Positions 1 to 15,309 are shown, numbered from the stretch's first letter. The stretch is 64,000 bases of DNA from Owenia fusiformis (GCA_903813345.2 CAIIXF020000001.1:49493885-49557884), one strand, 5' to 3'. The notes: generated by a model from the sequence alone, not told the origin. Numbers and translations: made by a program.

Positions 1-251
1 TTATTTTTTCTGATGTAATATGTTAATTAAGCACTAAAATTGTAAGGTCCGTGTAATGGAGTAAAATATATGTAAAGCTGGTAATTTTAGTTTCGAATGC
101 AGGCTTTAACCGTTAGCACAACAGTCAGATACTTATCACCATCTCTGTCTTGCAAAGACTTTACTAAGAAGAACTGTCATAGGCATAGCGCACAGTACTC
201 TGGGTACGCACAAGCGTACCAGATGCTTGCAAATTCGCTCCAAATACAACC

Positions 252-644
252 AAAGGACGATTCTCGGTTTGGAGAACAGCCTCCTGGGCTAAAAAAATTT
301 TCATGAAAAATATAGAAATATTACCCAAATTAAACTATGAATATTCAAAAGAGGACAATTAAATCTACAAGATGTAAAAATAACAAATTGGTCTGAAGCA
401 GGGATAATGCTCAAATAGACCGATTCAATAAAATACAAGTCTCGATTTGGGGAAAGAAGTTCATCAGTGTACTGCGCTAATATTCTTTTGCGAAAAATCT
501 AGAAATATTACCCAAATTAAATTATGACTATTCAAAAGAAGACATTCAAATCTATATTATGTAAAAAAATCAAATTTGTCCGAAGCAGGGATAATGCTCA
601 TTTAGATTGATGAACTTCGTTCTCCAAACCGAGAATCGTCCTTT
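252..644. repeat. Foldback plus direct duplication at left edge
   Basis: A perfect 26-bp inverted repeat links 252-277 with 619-644 (core GGACGATTCTCGGTTTGGAG on the left arm). Between the arms, 305-420 and 492-606 are diverged direct copies of one about 115-bp segment, both containing GAAGCAGGGATAATGCTCA. The combination suggests a small decayed mobile element or rearranged dispersed repeat. No coding potential is seen. Confidence 0.7.
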
Positions 645-3600
645 CCCAGACCCCCCTAAATACTCATTTTTTGCTTCGCTCAACTCTTGTTCCTGCGATG
701 GCATACTACATGTACTTAAAAATATAGCGCAGTGCTCATGACTGTATACTGTAAAACCTGTATATCTGAACACCCCTCTAATCTAAACACCTTCCAATTT
801 GAACACTTTTTCTCAGTCCAAATTTTGTTATCTCCCTCGTATAAGAAAAGTGAACACTTTTTCTCCCATTGACTCACTTGTAAGTAAACCTTGAATAGTG
901 AACACTTTTGGGGATTGTCCAGTCCTGTTGGTGTTTAAATTAGACACGTTTTACTGTATACAAGTTCAGTAGAATACCCTGAAATCTAGAGAAAATAAAT
1001 ATAGATGGTACACTCTTTCAGATATGCAGAGGGTAATAAATCACTACAATCAATGAAAAGGAAGTGAAAAAACTTACAATCAATGAAAAGGGAAACATTT
1101 AATGAAAAAACTTGTAATTTAACTTAGAAAATGCTTTAATTGAAAATCATTTCTAGCTGCATCTATAGAGGTCACTAGTGAATCTTAATGAATTTAAGGA
1201 ACTGAAGTTGTATTCAGTGTGATACTTATACACAGCTGCATAAAGTGCATTTGATCCTCATTTCAAAGTCATATTGACATTGTTTCTCAGGATCTCTAAT
1301 TATGATAAAGGATATACTGTTTGCAGATGCCATATGGCAACTGAAGACATGAGAACGCAGGTTGACCATTCATCAAGAAAATAATGAATTGGTATATTCT
1401 GTCATACACTTTCAGTTATAATATATAACATGGTCTGTCTAGTCTCTATCTATACTGTGTTGAAATATATCTTGTCCTGATCTTTTATTCCAGAAAATTT
1501 TCAAATGTCTTTTTGAAACAAAATGGAAAATATTGAGCATTGAGAAATCATCAAATTTTCTAATCATTTTCAAGATCTTTTTTGTTTTGTTTTGTACATT
1601 TTAAAAAAGTTGAGGGAAGGTTCAGATATATAAGTAATGTCAAGTTAAGCCTTTCACCCCCCCCCCCTCCTAACTAAACACCTCACATCAGGAGGTCCAG
1701 AGATTTCATGTAGGAAAGATCTCATACACTTATTTCAGTCAATCAATACATTTTTAACTAGCTACAAGCCCTTATGACCCCTCCTACTACTTGACTACAC
1801 ACCTTCTCACACAGGAAGGGGAGGTGTGAAGGGGGGGGGGGGTCTCTCAAGGATTTGTAGCTAGACTAGTTTTTAATGAGGAGAAAGGGGTCTACTCTTG
1901 TCCTTCGTTAGATTACATTCATGAAAAGAAAAACATTGACATTTTGGCCCGGCCCCTTCCCTTGGAATGCACAAAAATGTAATTGTTTATATTTTAGCTC
2001 ATGATATGATTTCAACATTCAAATTTTCATTGGAAAATTAACCTTAGGCAAAATAATTATATTATATCTTAGGTTTTTGTAACCTGATTGTTTTGGTATG
2101 CTATAATCACAAATTATTATGCACTAGGATGAATCAGATCATAATTTTGATTGCACTTATTGACCCAGGTTGTGGTAATTCTGATCCTGTTATATGTGTT
2201 TTGCGTGAATGATAATTAATAATGGGATGTTGATCATCATTAGTGTCTTTTTCCAGTTGCTTGTCTTAATGTCTTGTACTGAATTGCCTGACTTAATTTG
2301 AGTAAATGTTCAATTAGATGTGAAAGGCGAAACTTACTTTTTACCTTAATTTGATCACTGGGGGCACAACTATACTGGTTCATTGGTACATTGTAGTATA
2401 CTTAATTAAGCCTGCATGGGGCCTATGAATGGCTCAAAAAAAGATTTATTGGCCCCTTGAAATAGAATGAAGGTACCATTATATTTGCAGATCGGATTTC
2501 ATAGAAAATGCTATCTCAGCTTTTTGCCGTACCCCTTCCAATATACAGGGGTACTCTTGAAGGTAATATATCAATGGAGGTAATATAGCAAAGGTAGTAG
2601 TATAGACAAAGGTGATACAACATAATCATCAGTATCAGTACTAGAATAGTATATCATTTACCTGCATAATAACACTGATACCCTAGGATAGGCCCAGAAA
2701 AAAAAATTAGGCCCAATTGAAATTCTTTTAGTTGGCCTTTTTGGGCATTATTATTATTTTAAATTCTAGGCCAATTTATCGAGAAAATAGGCCTTATAAA
2801 GCCCCCCCCCCCAACTGCTTCACCATCAGATATTGAATGGCCAGGTGTGTAGTGAGGGGTCAAAAGGGCTTGTAGCTAGACTGGACTACAACTAATTTAA
2901 CAAAAAGGCTAACTATATCAACTATTGTGATTGGATGGTTTGGCTGCAAGGTATCTTGGCTTTAATTGCTTTAGTTGTCATCTCTCTGACCTGTTGATCC
3001 TATTAAATCAAATTTATTGTCCCAAATATAAACTACTTCATTTTTGTTGATGTAGCATTCAATTTAATCAGTTCTTTTTTACAAAAAGCACTTCAGAAGA
3101 AAAGTTGATGAATATGGGACTAAGGACATGAAGTGAATAAATGAGCTTAGATTGTAAGATGTGAAATATCTAGAAATAATAGAAGTAAAGACCTTTATGA
3201 AATGCCTATTTAGGCATAAGGGGTCATCTCAGACTAAAGTTTTATTCATTAGGCATAAGGGGTCATCTCAGACTAAAGTTATATTCATTCATGTATTGTG
3301 ATTCCATTCAAAGGGGTCCAGTCAGATTTGAACAGAAGTAAAATTAGATACCTTTATTTTGAGCAATCTAGACAACAATGGGGTGCTCTTATAATGGATG
3401 TTTTATTCTCACGGTATTGTTTTTCCAAGTGGTACTGTTACATTTTATTTCATGTTCAAGAATAAAAGCACAGATGGTATCGTACTTCTCTATTGTGTAA
3501 TAAAAGGAAAAGTACACACTTACGAAAGTCTGGTATTTCAATAAATGTTATAAATCACAGCTCTTAAAATGTAGTTTCTGAAAAGAACTATTTGTTTTTA

Positions 3601-6059
3601 TTTAACATTTACTCAGTGTCGCTTGCCTACCTATAAGCATGTTTTCATACAATGTTGTTTTATATAAGTGAACCATAGAAGTTGTGTAGGAATGTTATTC
3701 ATATTTGCGATAATTACATATAATACTTAACAAATACAAAAATTTGATTTTTTGACATGAGCTTTTAAACATGGGACCATACAGTGCACTGTTGGGGAAC
3801 TTTTGTGGCCCCTTTATTTTACCTTGCTAACTCCATTGTGGGATCCACAGCCTTTACTATCCCTTTGGAATAGTTCAAAAGCGTTAGGTAAAGAGGGACT
3901 CTGATAAATCAGAATGTGCTAACTCAGGTGAAACTGATTGATATCATTTCGTCATTTGATTATATATGTATACCTTGAGTAAAGTGAATGCTCAATAATA
4001 GTGGACAATAGAGTCAAGCTGTAAGTAATTAAAAGTTGTAGAAGTAACATATTAAAGGTCAATGCTGTGGTATTTGTGGTCAATATTTTAGCTGTGTGTC
4101 TGTATACAGATAAACATTGGGCTGTATTCTAAACTATCAGTTTATCCAGTTTATCAACTGGCCCCAACCAAGATGTGCTGATCAGGCCAAAACAGTGAAA
4201 TATACAAGCCACATGGGATTATATTACTTGATAAGTACCTTCAAGTTTACGTTTACATATACTGGTCCAAGCACATACATTGAAAGATTGGGAAAACAGC
4301 ACATAAAAGTCACAACAACATTCATGTACAGCTCTGACAGGTCACAACATAAGCTGTGGACAATCATCTAGATTTAGGAACATTGCATTCAACAGTGCTG
4401 TGCTGGTATATCAAGAAAGGAGCATAAATAGTTCATTATGAGAATACATGGACCAAGAATTCAAGTTCCAAGAGCTGTAGATTGAAAGTTATCTCAGTAA
4501 GTGGTGTTTGGAAAAGTAATAACATTGCAGAGCTATCAATTGGAGTACCAGGATAAGCTGCAGGTTGGCATAGTTTGGAGTTTACATATTGACATTCAAA
4601 TTCAGTCTACAGAAATAGCACCATGGATCAGATTTGATTACATCAGAAAAGTCACAAAGTCACATAGTTCTCATTTGTTTGGATGGGATAATAATCAAAA
4701 CCACATTGATGGTTGTGTTCATCATCGGTTTTTAAATCAGGAGATTCGAAGTTCAGCAAGACCTGCAGGCGAAGTGAACATTTATAAACACGGAGTGACA
4801 GTGAAACAATGGAGTCATTTCAACGAAAAGTCACACATGTACGAATGAACTTTGGTTAGTTTGGATTTGACTTTACTTGTGTGTCATACATGACATCACA
4901 TAGACTGGCTATTTACATGTGATCTGCCACATGTATTGTGACATCATACAAAAGGCTATAATGAAGCCCCAAAGACCAAAGAGCTGGCACCATGAAGGTG
5001 CAATGAGGTAAGTTATGTTTTAATTTTAATATTGCATTTATAACAGGGTATCTTCATTATGCCAAAGGGTATTGTACCTCACTAGCTGAGATTAGGGGAG
5101 GGGGCTCATTTTCTCCAAAATTTATTGAAAATTTTAGATTTTCCTTCATGGATTTTTAGATCCACCATGGACCTAAAGACATTATAGGGTTACATTTAAG
5201 TTAGAACTACAATACTTTTTGGTAAAATGAGAGACTGGTTATAATTTGTTTAAATTCTAAAGTTGTTTAAATTTGAGAGTATGTTTTAAGTAAGTTAAAG
5301 ATGCAGCAAAGATAAAGAGACAAGTTGAAATTAAAAAAGTTGTCACAATTTTGTTTTTATGTCACGCTTATTTTCTAAATAGTCTAACATCCCTTTTTTC
5401 AGTGCTTATGAATTTGTACATTTCTGAATCTTTTTTGCAACAAGTTCCATAATTGACCAGATATTACAATTTCTCAGATGATAAATTTGGATTGTAATAG
5501 CAACTTTGGCTGCTACTTAAAGTTGTCAATCTATGCCAACACTAATGGCCAGTTATTCTAAAAAATGTAATGTCATTCACTGACCACCTTGTAAAGTTGT
5601 TAACTATTCAGTTATTTGAAATATTAAGCCATATAACTGATTGAATTGAAAATAACTTTGCATGAATAAATATTTTTAAGGTAGATCTGCATTTTCACAA
5701 AAATGTTGAAAAATATGGGAAAATGTAACTTCTGTCTATTCTGTTTAATTGAAATATTTTGATTTTGAACAAAGTATTCTCCTGAATATCCACATAAACT
5801 GTGAAAATATTACTTAAAGTAGTTATTAGTAATGAGGAATTGTGAAAATTACACCCAAAAATATTCCTATCATGTAGAACTACCTTAAGAGAGATAGAGA
5901 TTCGACAGTTAACTAATCAAAGTTGAGCTTTGAGAATAAATGTCAACTGTTGTAATTGACTGATTGATCATGCATTGATCAGTGTAGAGTATTGATGATT
6001 ATCACATGATAATCAAAATTATCAAACTGGCGGTTGTCAAATCATGATAATAGCAGTCA
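645..6059. other. Non-coding stretch, no gene recognised
   Basis: No open frame here resembles a known protein or is bounded by convincing splice sites. Small structures seen: a dispersed repeat at about 745-960 rich in 'gaacac' words (related segments occur at 31.58-31.99 kb and 48.67-48.84 kb); poly-C/poly-G runs near 1660 and 1830; a 39-bp tandem duplication at 3211-3289. An open frame at 4501-4848 (115 codons) has no recognisable motif. Confidence 0.6.
3211..3289. repeat. 39-bp tandem duplication
   Basis: Two adjacent, nearly identical copies starting at 3211 and 3250, each beginning TAGGCATAAGGGGTCATCTC. Confidence 0.85.
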
Positions 6060-6079
6060 TATAAGAGTTTTTGTGTTAC

Positions 6080-6770
6080 TATGAGAATGAACACGTTGAA
6101 TGGTGTTACATTGAGAATGATATTGTTGAATGTTATATATAGTTCCTGATACTTTGAAAATGTTGAATGATTGATTGTACTTGACAATTAACATGTTGAA
6201 TGATGTTACATTAAGAATGATCATATTGAATGATGGTACATTGGGAATGATATTGTTGAAAATGTTGAATGATTGATGGTTCTTGACAATTAACATGTTG
6301 AATGATGTTGCATTAAGAATGATCATATTGAATGATTGTACATGGGAATGATATTGTTGAAAATGTTGAATGATTGATGGTACTTGACAATTAACATGTT
6401 GAATGATGTTACATTAAGAATGATCATATTGAATGATGGTACATAGGAATGATATTGTTGAAAATGTTGAATGATTGATGGTTCTTGACAGTTAACATGT
6501 TGAATGATGTTACATTAAGAATGATCATATTGAATGATGGTACATAGGATTAATATTGTTGAAAATGTTGAATGATTGATGGTACTTGACAATTAACATG
6601 TTGAATGATGTTGCATTAAGAATGATCATATTGAATGATTGTACATGGGAACGATATTGTTGAAAATGTTGAATGATTGATGGTACTTGACAATTAACAT
6701 GTTGAATGATGTTACATTAAGAATGATCATATTGAATGATGGTACATGGGAATGATATTGTTCAAAATGT
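6080..6770. repeat. Tandem array, about 101-bp unit, 6-7 copies
   Basis: The word TTGACAATTAACATG (one copy has a single change) recurs at 6181, 6283, 6384, 6485, 6586 and 6687, a spacing of 101-102 bp. Each unit also contains internal copies of 'gttgaatgat', so an older, shorter repeat is nested in the unit. The open minus-strand frames across it are by-products of the repeat. Confidence 0.9.
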
Positions 6771-6779
6771 TCAATCTGG

Positions 6780-9700
6780 CTGAACATTTTTTCAATAGTA
6801 TCTGTTTCTCTGTTAATGCCTTTGGCATATCCTTACATGTCAATGTCAGAGAGCCTCAAAGCAGGTGGATGGAAAGATAGATTACATAGACATGTCTGCA
6901 GCTTCTAGTTTTGCAATTCTCTACTGTTCTGCAATCCAAAACATTCTCATCATTGATTCAAAAATGCTCAACTGTAAACCATTTTAATTTTAGTTTTTAG
7001 TTTTGTCTCATTTTATTCAAACCTATTGTTACTAATTGTAGCAGGCCTGTCAACTTGGGAACACCTAACATGAGTGACTTGGAAATGTTGAACACCTCCC
7101 CTCAAAATGTGGACATCTTGGTCCAAATCTGAACACCTTGATCCAAATTTTGAACACCTTGGTTTAAATTTTATTACATCTTGCCAAATTTTGAACACCT
7201 CAAATTTTTCGCCAAATTGACATTTTCTGTCACGCAAAAATAACTGGCGTGACTTCAAATTCTTCAGCAAATGCGTGACAAATACGCAAATTGCGTGACA
7301 GTTGACAGGCCTGTTGTAGTCATGGAACAAGTCCTTAAACTGATCTGATACTAGTATTAGATAAAATGATATTCATTAAAAGTGCCTCATTTTGAGACAT
7401 AACCATTGAATCAGTGCCACTCTGATCTGGTAACTGGTTATTCCATCATTACAAAAAATCAAATGAACCCCTAAACTTGTGAAGATTTGGAAATTGTGCT
7501 TCTTTAGAAATTCTTTGACAAAATAGTCCCACAAAAACACTGCAAAAACCATCTTTTAGACAAAAATAATTATGATGAAAACCTCTTAAATAAACTGATA
7601 TTAGATAGACAAGAATGGGTTGAAAGGTCAATTTTTCTTAAAATATGTTTTGACTGAGAAATATAAAGATGAAATTGATCAATTACAGTAAAAATATATT
7701 TCCTAGATTGTCTTAAAGAGTGACCAGATCAGCCTGACCTTGGAGTTTTAACACAACACATCAATTTCACTTCCAAATATAGAGCTGTCAATCAAAATCT
7801 TGAACTGTGTGGAAAAGTTAAAGTTGACTGATGTGGATGATGTTCATTTTGAATTGTTCTCAGAAACAGAATTGAATTTTTGTAACAATGCTCAAAATTT
7901 AATCTGTTAAGATTTATAAAATGATTTCTTTGTAAATATATACAGGTCAGAGTGACCTACATGAAACATACCCTGACCTACTTGTATAAACAGATTTTTG
8001 AAAATATTCTATTTTAGCACAATGAAATAAATCAATAATTCATTCATATATTGTAGATGTCCAAAAAACACATTGAAATAATTTTAAAAAAATAATATAG
8101 ATAAATAAGTTTAAGTGAATTATTGATCAAAAATGCTTGTCTTTAATGTTTTCTTTTATATTAAAGTTTTAAATTCTTACACAACATTTTGCAGACTTAA
8201 AATTTTTGACTTGTCTCCAATTTTTTCCTAGATTTGTGAAAAGATTCCTACTCTTAAGCATTTTGATAAACATTTTGGGGCTAATGTGAAATTGAATTTA
8301 TATAAATGATATAAATTCAATGGTTGGTAAGGCCCTTTGTTAGAGGTGATCTGCATAGGGGATCATAGTTCCTTGAAGAAAAAGTAAAGCTGCTTCCTCA
8401 TCTAACATTCAACATAATTATGACAATTGCCATTTTAAAGCAGTAAGGTGATACTACTATGAATCTGTAAATTAAAACCTTTAAACTTTTTCTGATTTTG
8501 TTGTTTCTATTTTGAACTTATCCCCTGCATAAAAAAGTCCAGCCTTCATACATTTCCATAAATTTTAAGGCTTCATTTACGTTTTACCACTTAACCAGAA
8601 AATTGTACCTCAGTAATTGTAGTACACTTAAACATTGAAAAGACCCATTGAATGTCCAGTTCATATTTGTGAAGTATGTTGCAAATCTGCATCTAATCTC
8701 ATATTGAGAAGAAATAATTGAAGAAATTAATATGAAGACATAACTCATCATTATCAAACTCATTTTTCATCGAAGAGAAATATTTTCAGTGATAAAGCCA
8801 AAACTTCTTTCAAAATTATGCATGCAGTTTTTCACTATTCTGCGGCAATTTTCAAGTGAATTTGAGCGAACTTTTTGAAAAGTGAACCCCCTTGGCATAA
8901 GCTACCTACAGGTCCGTCCAAATTCTCATCCATATGGGGGAATTCTGGAATAATAACAAATAAACATCTCTCCATAATGTTATGCTTGAAAACAGTTGTT
9001 TGATGTCAAATAACTGGATTGAACTTGGATAGAAAGATGTGACTTTATGAAGAATAGGGAAATACATAATGTGGAAACTATCAGTAGTATTATCTCGTTT
9101 TTGATTAGAAGCCAGGAAAGTTCACTGTGATTCATTTATCATGATAAATGTACAAACCCAAATGTGAAAGGTATATTGATGGATTCACCTGTTTTAGCCC
9201 TGACTGTGTTATGAATGACTTCAGGTGTAGGTCTAAATATTTCATTACTAGACCATGTGTCATGATTGGAATCTGCTGACCTGTTGACATGTACTCAGAC
9301 AATGAACTGCTTACATGGTGGATCCAGGAGGGATCATGATGAAAATGGGCCTTTTGTAAGAGTAAGCCCAATTTCTACACAAAATTTCAAAAACTTTAGA
9401 TTTTCAAGTTGGCTCTTTTTTTTTAGAGTTGCATTAATATGGTCTGCATGATTCCTTCATTTAATGTTCTAAAGCAGAATTGAAAAATGGACCTATAGCT
9501 ATTATTTTGTTATAATAAACAGACAATTGACCTGATATCTGTACAGGTGTCCTTCTTGTGGTATTTTCACTTGAGGTGAAAGGTGCCCCATTAGACTTAC
9601 CACAATCATGTGTAATAAAGCATCACATCTAACCACAAATGGGAGACCATCTTGCACTATAGACCCATAGACTGTCTGTTGAATCAGACCTAGAATCAGT

Positions 9701-11956
9701 ACTGGCACAGTCATCATCAGTTTTTATCAGTTCCTTTTTAGAAGGTATATTGACAGTTTGAAAACAGAGATGTGATGAGTATCAGAATAGGCTCTGTACT
9801 CGATTGAGATTTTGAAAGTATTTTGCACAAAATTGAAAGTCCATTTCACTCACTTCAAATCACATAAAATTGAACTATTTTAGGACATTTTAGGACATCT
9901 TATTGTCTTATTATGGAATATTTGGAACAGTTGAATAAGGATGGTGCATATTGTTGAGAAAAGAACTCTTGATGAGAACACTCAACTACTTTGTAAATTC
10001 CAGCACTGAATGTTTATTGATTTTGCTTCATTTGTTGTTCTGCTATGACGTATTTATACAATTCATTAGATGACTTTAACTCAACTGCCCAAGGCCCATT
10101 AGTGAACATTTAGAGTGAAAGGAAAGAGAAGTTTCATAATCGCATTATGTCATTAAACATTACTTCACTCAGTATACTAATGATGTCTGAATCTTACTTT
10201 ATAATTGAATTTAAAATTGTCACAAACTACAAATTGATTGATCAATTTTCTCAATGATATCTTTAGGTAACATTAACACTTTCACCGAATGTATAAATGT
10301 AGTCTTGCATCAGGTCTCCAGAGGGGTCGCAAAGGCTTGAAGCAAGACTATACTAGTACAAGTATATAAAATGTCAAACTACCCCCTCTGCCATTCCCAA
10401 ATCTAATATTTTGTTCCCCATAGATCACATCTCTGCTTCACTCTATTTTATGAGAAACATAATCGTAATATTCTCAGACTCTCAGATTTTCCCGTTCTTA
10501 TCAACGTCTGCTGGGTTATTAGCTATACTTCAAGTATTGTGGTGATAAAACATTATTGAAATCATAAAATCTTGAGAAAGGAGCAAAATTACGAGACACA
10601 TTGGCCCAATATTTTGATATCCAATCATTTTGTGTTAATAATAGTTAAGAAAATCAATGTGTAAGTTTCTTGCTTTGGTAACCAGTTGTTGCTTCGTTCA
10701 GACTACAACGTGGTCAGTTTGGCGAATCCTATTGATTAATTTCCAGTCATTATATAACATTCAATTATAGATTGAAGTAGGAAATGAAACCCTTGATAGA
10801 TAATTATCTATATATAATTACTTGCCATTCTCTGACGTTTAGGAGTGAAGAGTGACACTTCTCTGATGAAAGTATTCCACTTGAGATACTTTTAGTCCAG
10901 TTTATTAATTTAAAACACTATATACTGAAGAATTTTACCTAGAGGAAATCTAAAGAATGGTATACCACATCAGTAATTATTGCTTTCTAATTAAGAAAAT
11001 GAATAAGGGTTAAAAAGAAAGCTCAAATTAATAGGGTAATATTAAAAAACAAAACTACTCATACACCCTTTTGAGTTGCTTGGTGCCTATTTCCAACCCA
11101 AAAATACCTTATTTGAAATATCAGAACAACCAAAGGCTTGCCTAATGCTCCTTTAATAGACTGATGCATATCTTCTTTTTCATTACTGAAAAACTGTTGA
11201 ATTGATGGTGTTACTTTTCAATGACAATATGTCATCTACAAGGATTTTCTTGTGATGAATGATGAATTTTGATCTATTGATGACACTGATTGAAGTTTAT
11301 TGGTGCAATCAAACAAATTGTTTGCAGGATGAAATGTTATGAATGCCCGAGATTATGTGAGATAAGGCCACTTTTGAGTTTGTCTCTGGTATGTACTGTA
11401 TGTGAGTTCTGTGACATCTGTGTAATAAATTCTGTGTCTTGAGTTGATTGCCAGTATGCTTGAGTTTTGAGTCTTGGATTGTGTGCCTGAGGTTTTGTGT
11501 CTGTGTCTCAATCTGAGTGTCTGTTCTGAGCTGTGTGTGTTTCAAGTTGTGTTTTTTTGTGTAGCATGTTGAATTATGAAAATGTTTATTCAATTAAGTT
11601 TTGTGTTTTTGACTTGGGTTATGTATCGAGTGCTGTTATGTGTATGGAGCCTCCAGTCGGTCTCGATTTCATATCGACCATAGAGCTCGCTGTGTCTCTG
11701 ATATGATATTGCTGGCCCGTAGCCAGGATTTGCCAAAACTTTCCAGGGGAGGTTCACATTTGACAATTTTGGCCCAAATATGACTAAAATCACTTGAGAA
11801 GTGCTCAAAATGGTGAAAAACTGCATGATTTTGAAATAATTTTTGGCTGGGGGGGGGGTGAACCCCCCCGGCTACGGGCCTGATATTGTATGGTATGGTA
11901 TCTCTACAATGAACTGTGAATTCTTATATGATCCAATGTCTCATATTACATTGCAG
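6780..11956. other. Non-coding stretch, no gene recognised
   Basis: AT-rich sequence without a recognisable coding exon. At about 11,713-11,882 a repeat begins and ends with inverted 'ggcccgtagcc' / 'ggctacgggcc' words around a poly-G tract. Related pieces, with 'aaaagtgaacccccttggc', occur near 8,820-8,905 and 25,010-25,125, so this is a dispersed repeat family. Any first exon of the downstream phosphatase gene would lie here, but I could not identify one. Confidence 0.5.
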
Positions 11957-12226
11957 CATATCATCAGCCGCCAGATGTTATCACTGTCACGAAAAATTCA
12001 CTCTTGCCGAGAACGCTATAAAACATTGTATAGAAAAACATGCAGATAAAGAAGTAAGCCTCTTAAGGCCAAAACTCATGCCGGATAGATCGCGTGTAAG
12101 GCATCGGTCAATGCATTATGGTATCACTGCCAAGGATATCGAAGGTGGAGCTGCGGCAGTGACGCTGGAACAGATTACGTGGAGACTGAATGTTACACAG
12201 ATTGAAACTACATTCAGTGAACTCAG
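11957..12226 (+). CDS. Probable 5' exon of the PP2C-like gene, encoding a C2H2 finger
   Basis: The exon lies between a TTGCAG acceptor and an ACTCAG|GTGTGG donor and gives 90 codons. Near its start is CYHCHEKFTLAENAIKHCIE followed by K-H, which fits the classical C-x2-C-x12-H-x4-H zinc finger. The rest is basic, then hydrophilic (LRPKLMPDRSRVRHRSMHYG). The exon ends two bases into a codon, and the next recognised exon at 18,951 begins with the third base, so the two join in frame as ...FSEL-R-FHKKKK. The exon itself needs two bases from an earlier exon that I did not find. Assignment to the phosphatase gene rests on strand, order and phase; it could instead belong to a separate gene. Confidence 0.5.
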
Positions 12227-15200
12227 GTGTGGTACATAATTACTAAATAGGTTAGGGCTGCAGAATTGTGTATTGTATGTATCAACTATATGGTATTGCT
12301 CGTGTGCTGGTTGAGACCCGGAGATTTTCAACCGATCTCTGAGGGTATAGCATAGTAAAACATGAAATTTTTTGCATGCATTTTACTTTCACGAAAATTA
12401 GGTTCACTTGAAACTAACGTGTTATACAGTATTGTATGATTGTATGTAAATTTCCTGGTACAGACCATTTTCTGTAGTATGTACCAACTTAAGAGCTTTA
12501 GCGTATGCTTGTATGTACATGTAATGTACATATTCAAGATATTAGATATTAGATATTGTATTCACAACTTCAGAACGTATTAGAGGTATAGATCAAACTT
12601 TATTGTGTCATATACTCATAAAACCTGACCCTAGAGTAAGGCAAGATTAATGGATTGACAATGAACATAGAAGTTAGCAAAATTAATAGTACCATGGGAA
12701 AGCCAGAATTACCAACTGGAGAATGAGTTGTGATCGGTTGATGTACTTCAATGTGTCGCCACAACATAAAATGTTAGTATCTGAATTTTCACTTAACATT
12801 AATGATGTTTATGTAAATAGTGCTATCAGTGTCAAACTTATCTAAAGCTGATGATTAGATCATTTACTGAATTGTTGGGAGATTACCTCAGCTCCATCCT
12901 CTGCAAAAGTGATGGCGTTTGTTTCAAACACTTTTACTTACCAAAGAATACTTGTATTTGCTGAGTCAATCAGAGTGGGTTGTGTATCAGTCACGCTTTT
13001 TCATAACTGGTCAATTCCACTGATTTCTAAAACTACTGTAAATATATTTTCATTGGTTTGTGATGCACTCTGACTGGTTCATGAATAAATGTCAGTGTAG
13101 TAGGTTTGAATGATTCCCAGGCAATGTGGGAGGGGGCCACCAAATTAGAAAATGCATTTAATATATTGCATAATCAATAAGCACCTCAACCCTGGATGTA
13201 GTCATTCCGTTTTTTTGTGGATAGATCTTGTGAAACAGGGTCTATTGTAAGTTATGATTTGGACCCAAGGCATTATTCACCCAAACATAGACAGATTTAC
13301 TTAGAATTGAGAGTTACAGATATTGCACAACTTCTGAGTCCTCAAACTTAGTATATCATGTGATTAAAAAGCAAAATTAGTGAAATCATCATTATATCAT
13401 TGTTATACTTTCAGTTTCAAACCTCATTTATAAGATGGAAAGACCAAACCTGCTGAAAAATTCATGAACATTAACATGGTGGTTCATTCACTTCACTGAA
13501 GCTCTGCAAGATATTATATTTATTTGGAAACCGAAATAGATCTTGGATTGAATTAGACTCTGAATTAGTTAGATAATCCTAGGTTGTGCTAGATTATCTG
13601 TATTAGATATAGGATCGAGTAATAATACATCTGAAGAGCTCTTCATTACGATTATTGAAGTTCAGATCACCTTGACCCCCAAATTGTAGTAACACCCATA
13701 TTTCTGGCTAACTATAGCCTATGCATACTGCAGTTTACCATTTCCTTACATTTACAAAAGAAAAACTCCACATTGGTCTTTGGAACATTTCAGTGGATTA
13801 TTGTACAAAAGTTACTTGAGAATATTTCGATCCTTGGCAAAAATAAATTGCATTTAATACACAAAATTGATATTCATACTTGTAAAATACTGTAATGTAG
13901 CTGAATATAGTAACTGTATATCTAAAAAAATTCTTGTAACTATATAAAGTTGAGTTTTATCAACTTTACCTTCACTCAAACCATCAAAACCTCATATTAC
14001 CTGGACATGTGTAAGGCTCATAAGCACATTATTTATGCAGAAGATATGTATGTAAAGTTTTCTCTAGGGTATAAATGATTACATAATAATGACTTTAATT
14101 GATTACTTGTTCATAGTCATATCTATACTACAGTGTAGTCTTACATAAACTGTATGCACCCCCCCCCCCCCCCCCCACCTCTGAATCTCTATGACAAGAA
14201 GTAAAGATGGGAAAGGGGTTGTGATTTGATGCAACAGCACGTGTATATCTACAGGTAATTCAAAAAGCATAAACAAATATACAGTAACGAATACTGTATT
14301 CATTGAAGGATGTTTCTCAATCAATCAATATATCTCATTATTAAATATCTAAAAGAATGTATATTAAACATGTATACTGGTACATAGGTGAAGCCAGGGG
14401 GGGTACGATGTAAACATTTTGAAGCTTCTAGCTCAATTTTGAAGGAACTTATAGCACCCCCCCCCCCCGACTGAAAATTGAAATTTTTTGGAGATGGCAC
14501 CCCCCCTTGACTGAAAGCTGGCTAAGCCCATGCTAGTAGAATATTCCGAACCTTCGTTGAGAGAGTAGAATATATAAAAGGGTGGGGCTTACCAGAATGG
14601 AAGTAAATGCCCCAGCATGATTCACAAAACAGGTTCATAAAAGAGACTGGATTCAAAAAAGGACCTGTTTGGTGTGAATGATTCAGAGAATTTTTCTTCT
14701 GTATTAACAAACTTCATAATATATGTAGTCTATCATTAGTTCAGAAAATTAGAATATTGCCACCTTGTAATTCTTTAAAACCCGAGGACCCGGGCCTGAG
14801 GAGGGAGATGATCAAATGGCAAATGAGTAAAATGTGGCAGGCAGGTAGCCTATTATATACCTGTATCTTCGCTTTACTGCTGGTCTGTGTGGATAAATTG
14901 ATAATCACTATCATGATTGATAAGAAAGAATGCAAGTGGAATTTGAGATAAGAAATCAATTTTATTTTTGGCACTTTCTAGTACTTACAGGAGGCAGTTA
15001 ACTTGTTTGGAATGATTACATTAAAGATAATAGCTTTGATTATTTCATTTCTGAGCTAAGATCTGAAGGGAAGAGATTACCATTGGAAACATATGTTCGT
15101 GTTTTTTCAAGTGGGCTGTTCTTTCTATGTGCCCTGACCTTCCTCATCAGAATAAGTGTGCGGAGATAAGGATGAGTGTTATTGTATCTTTCTGGTGGGA

Positions 15201-15309
15201 TGCACCTTTACTAAAGGAAATATACAGTAAAACGTGTATGTGCAGGGAATGCTCTCTTTATTCACTGAAGACTGAAGAGATGTGTTACCTCATACTTCTT
15301 TTTCTGTAT

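Noticed and set aside
4501-4848. 115-codon open frame on the plus strand
   Set aside because: No recognisable domain, AT-rich composition like the surroundings, no splice or promoter support.
6002-6326. Asn/Ile-rich minus-strand open frames
   Set aside because: They are produced by the 101-bp tandem array.
11309-11593. Thr/Gln/His-rich minus-strand open frame
   Set aside because: Its sequence comes from a low-complexity 'tgtgtctgagt' tract rather than a protein-like composition.
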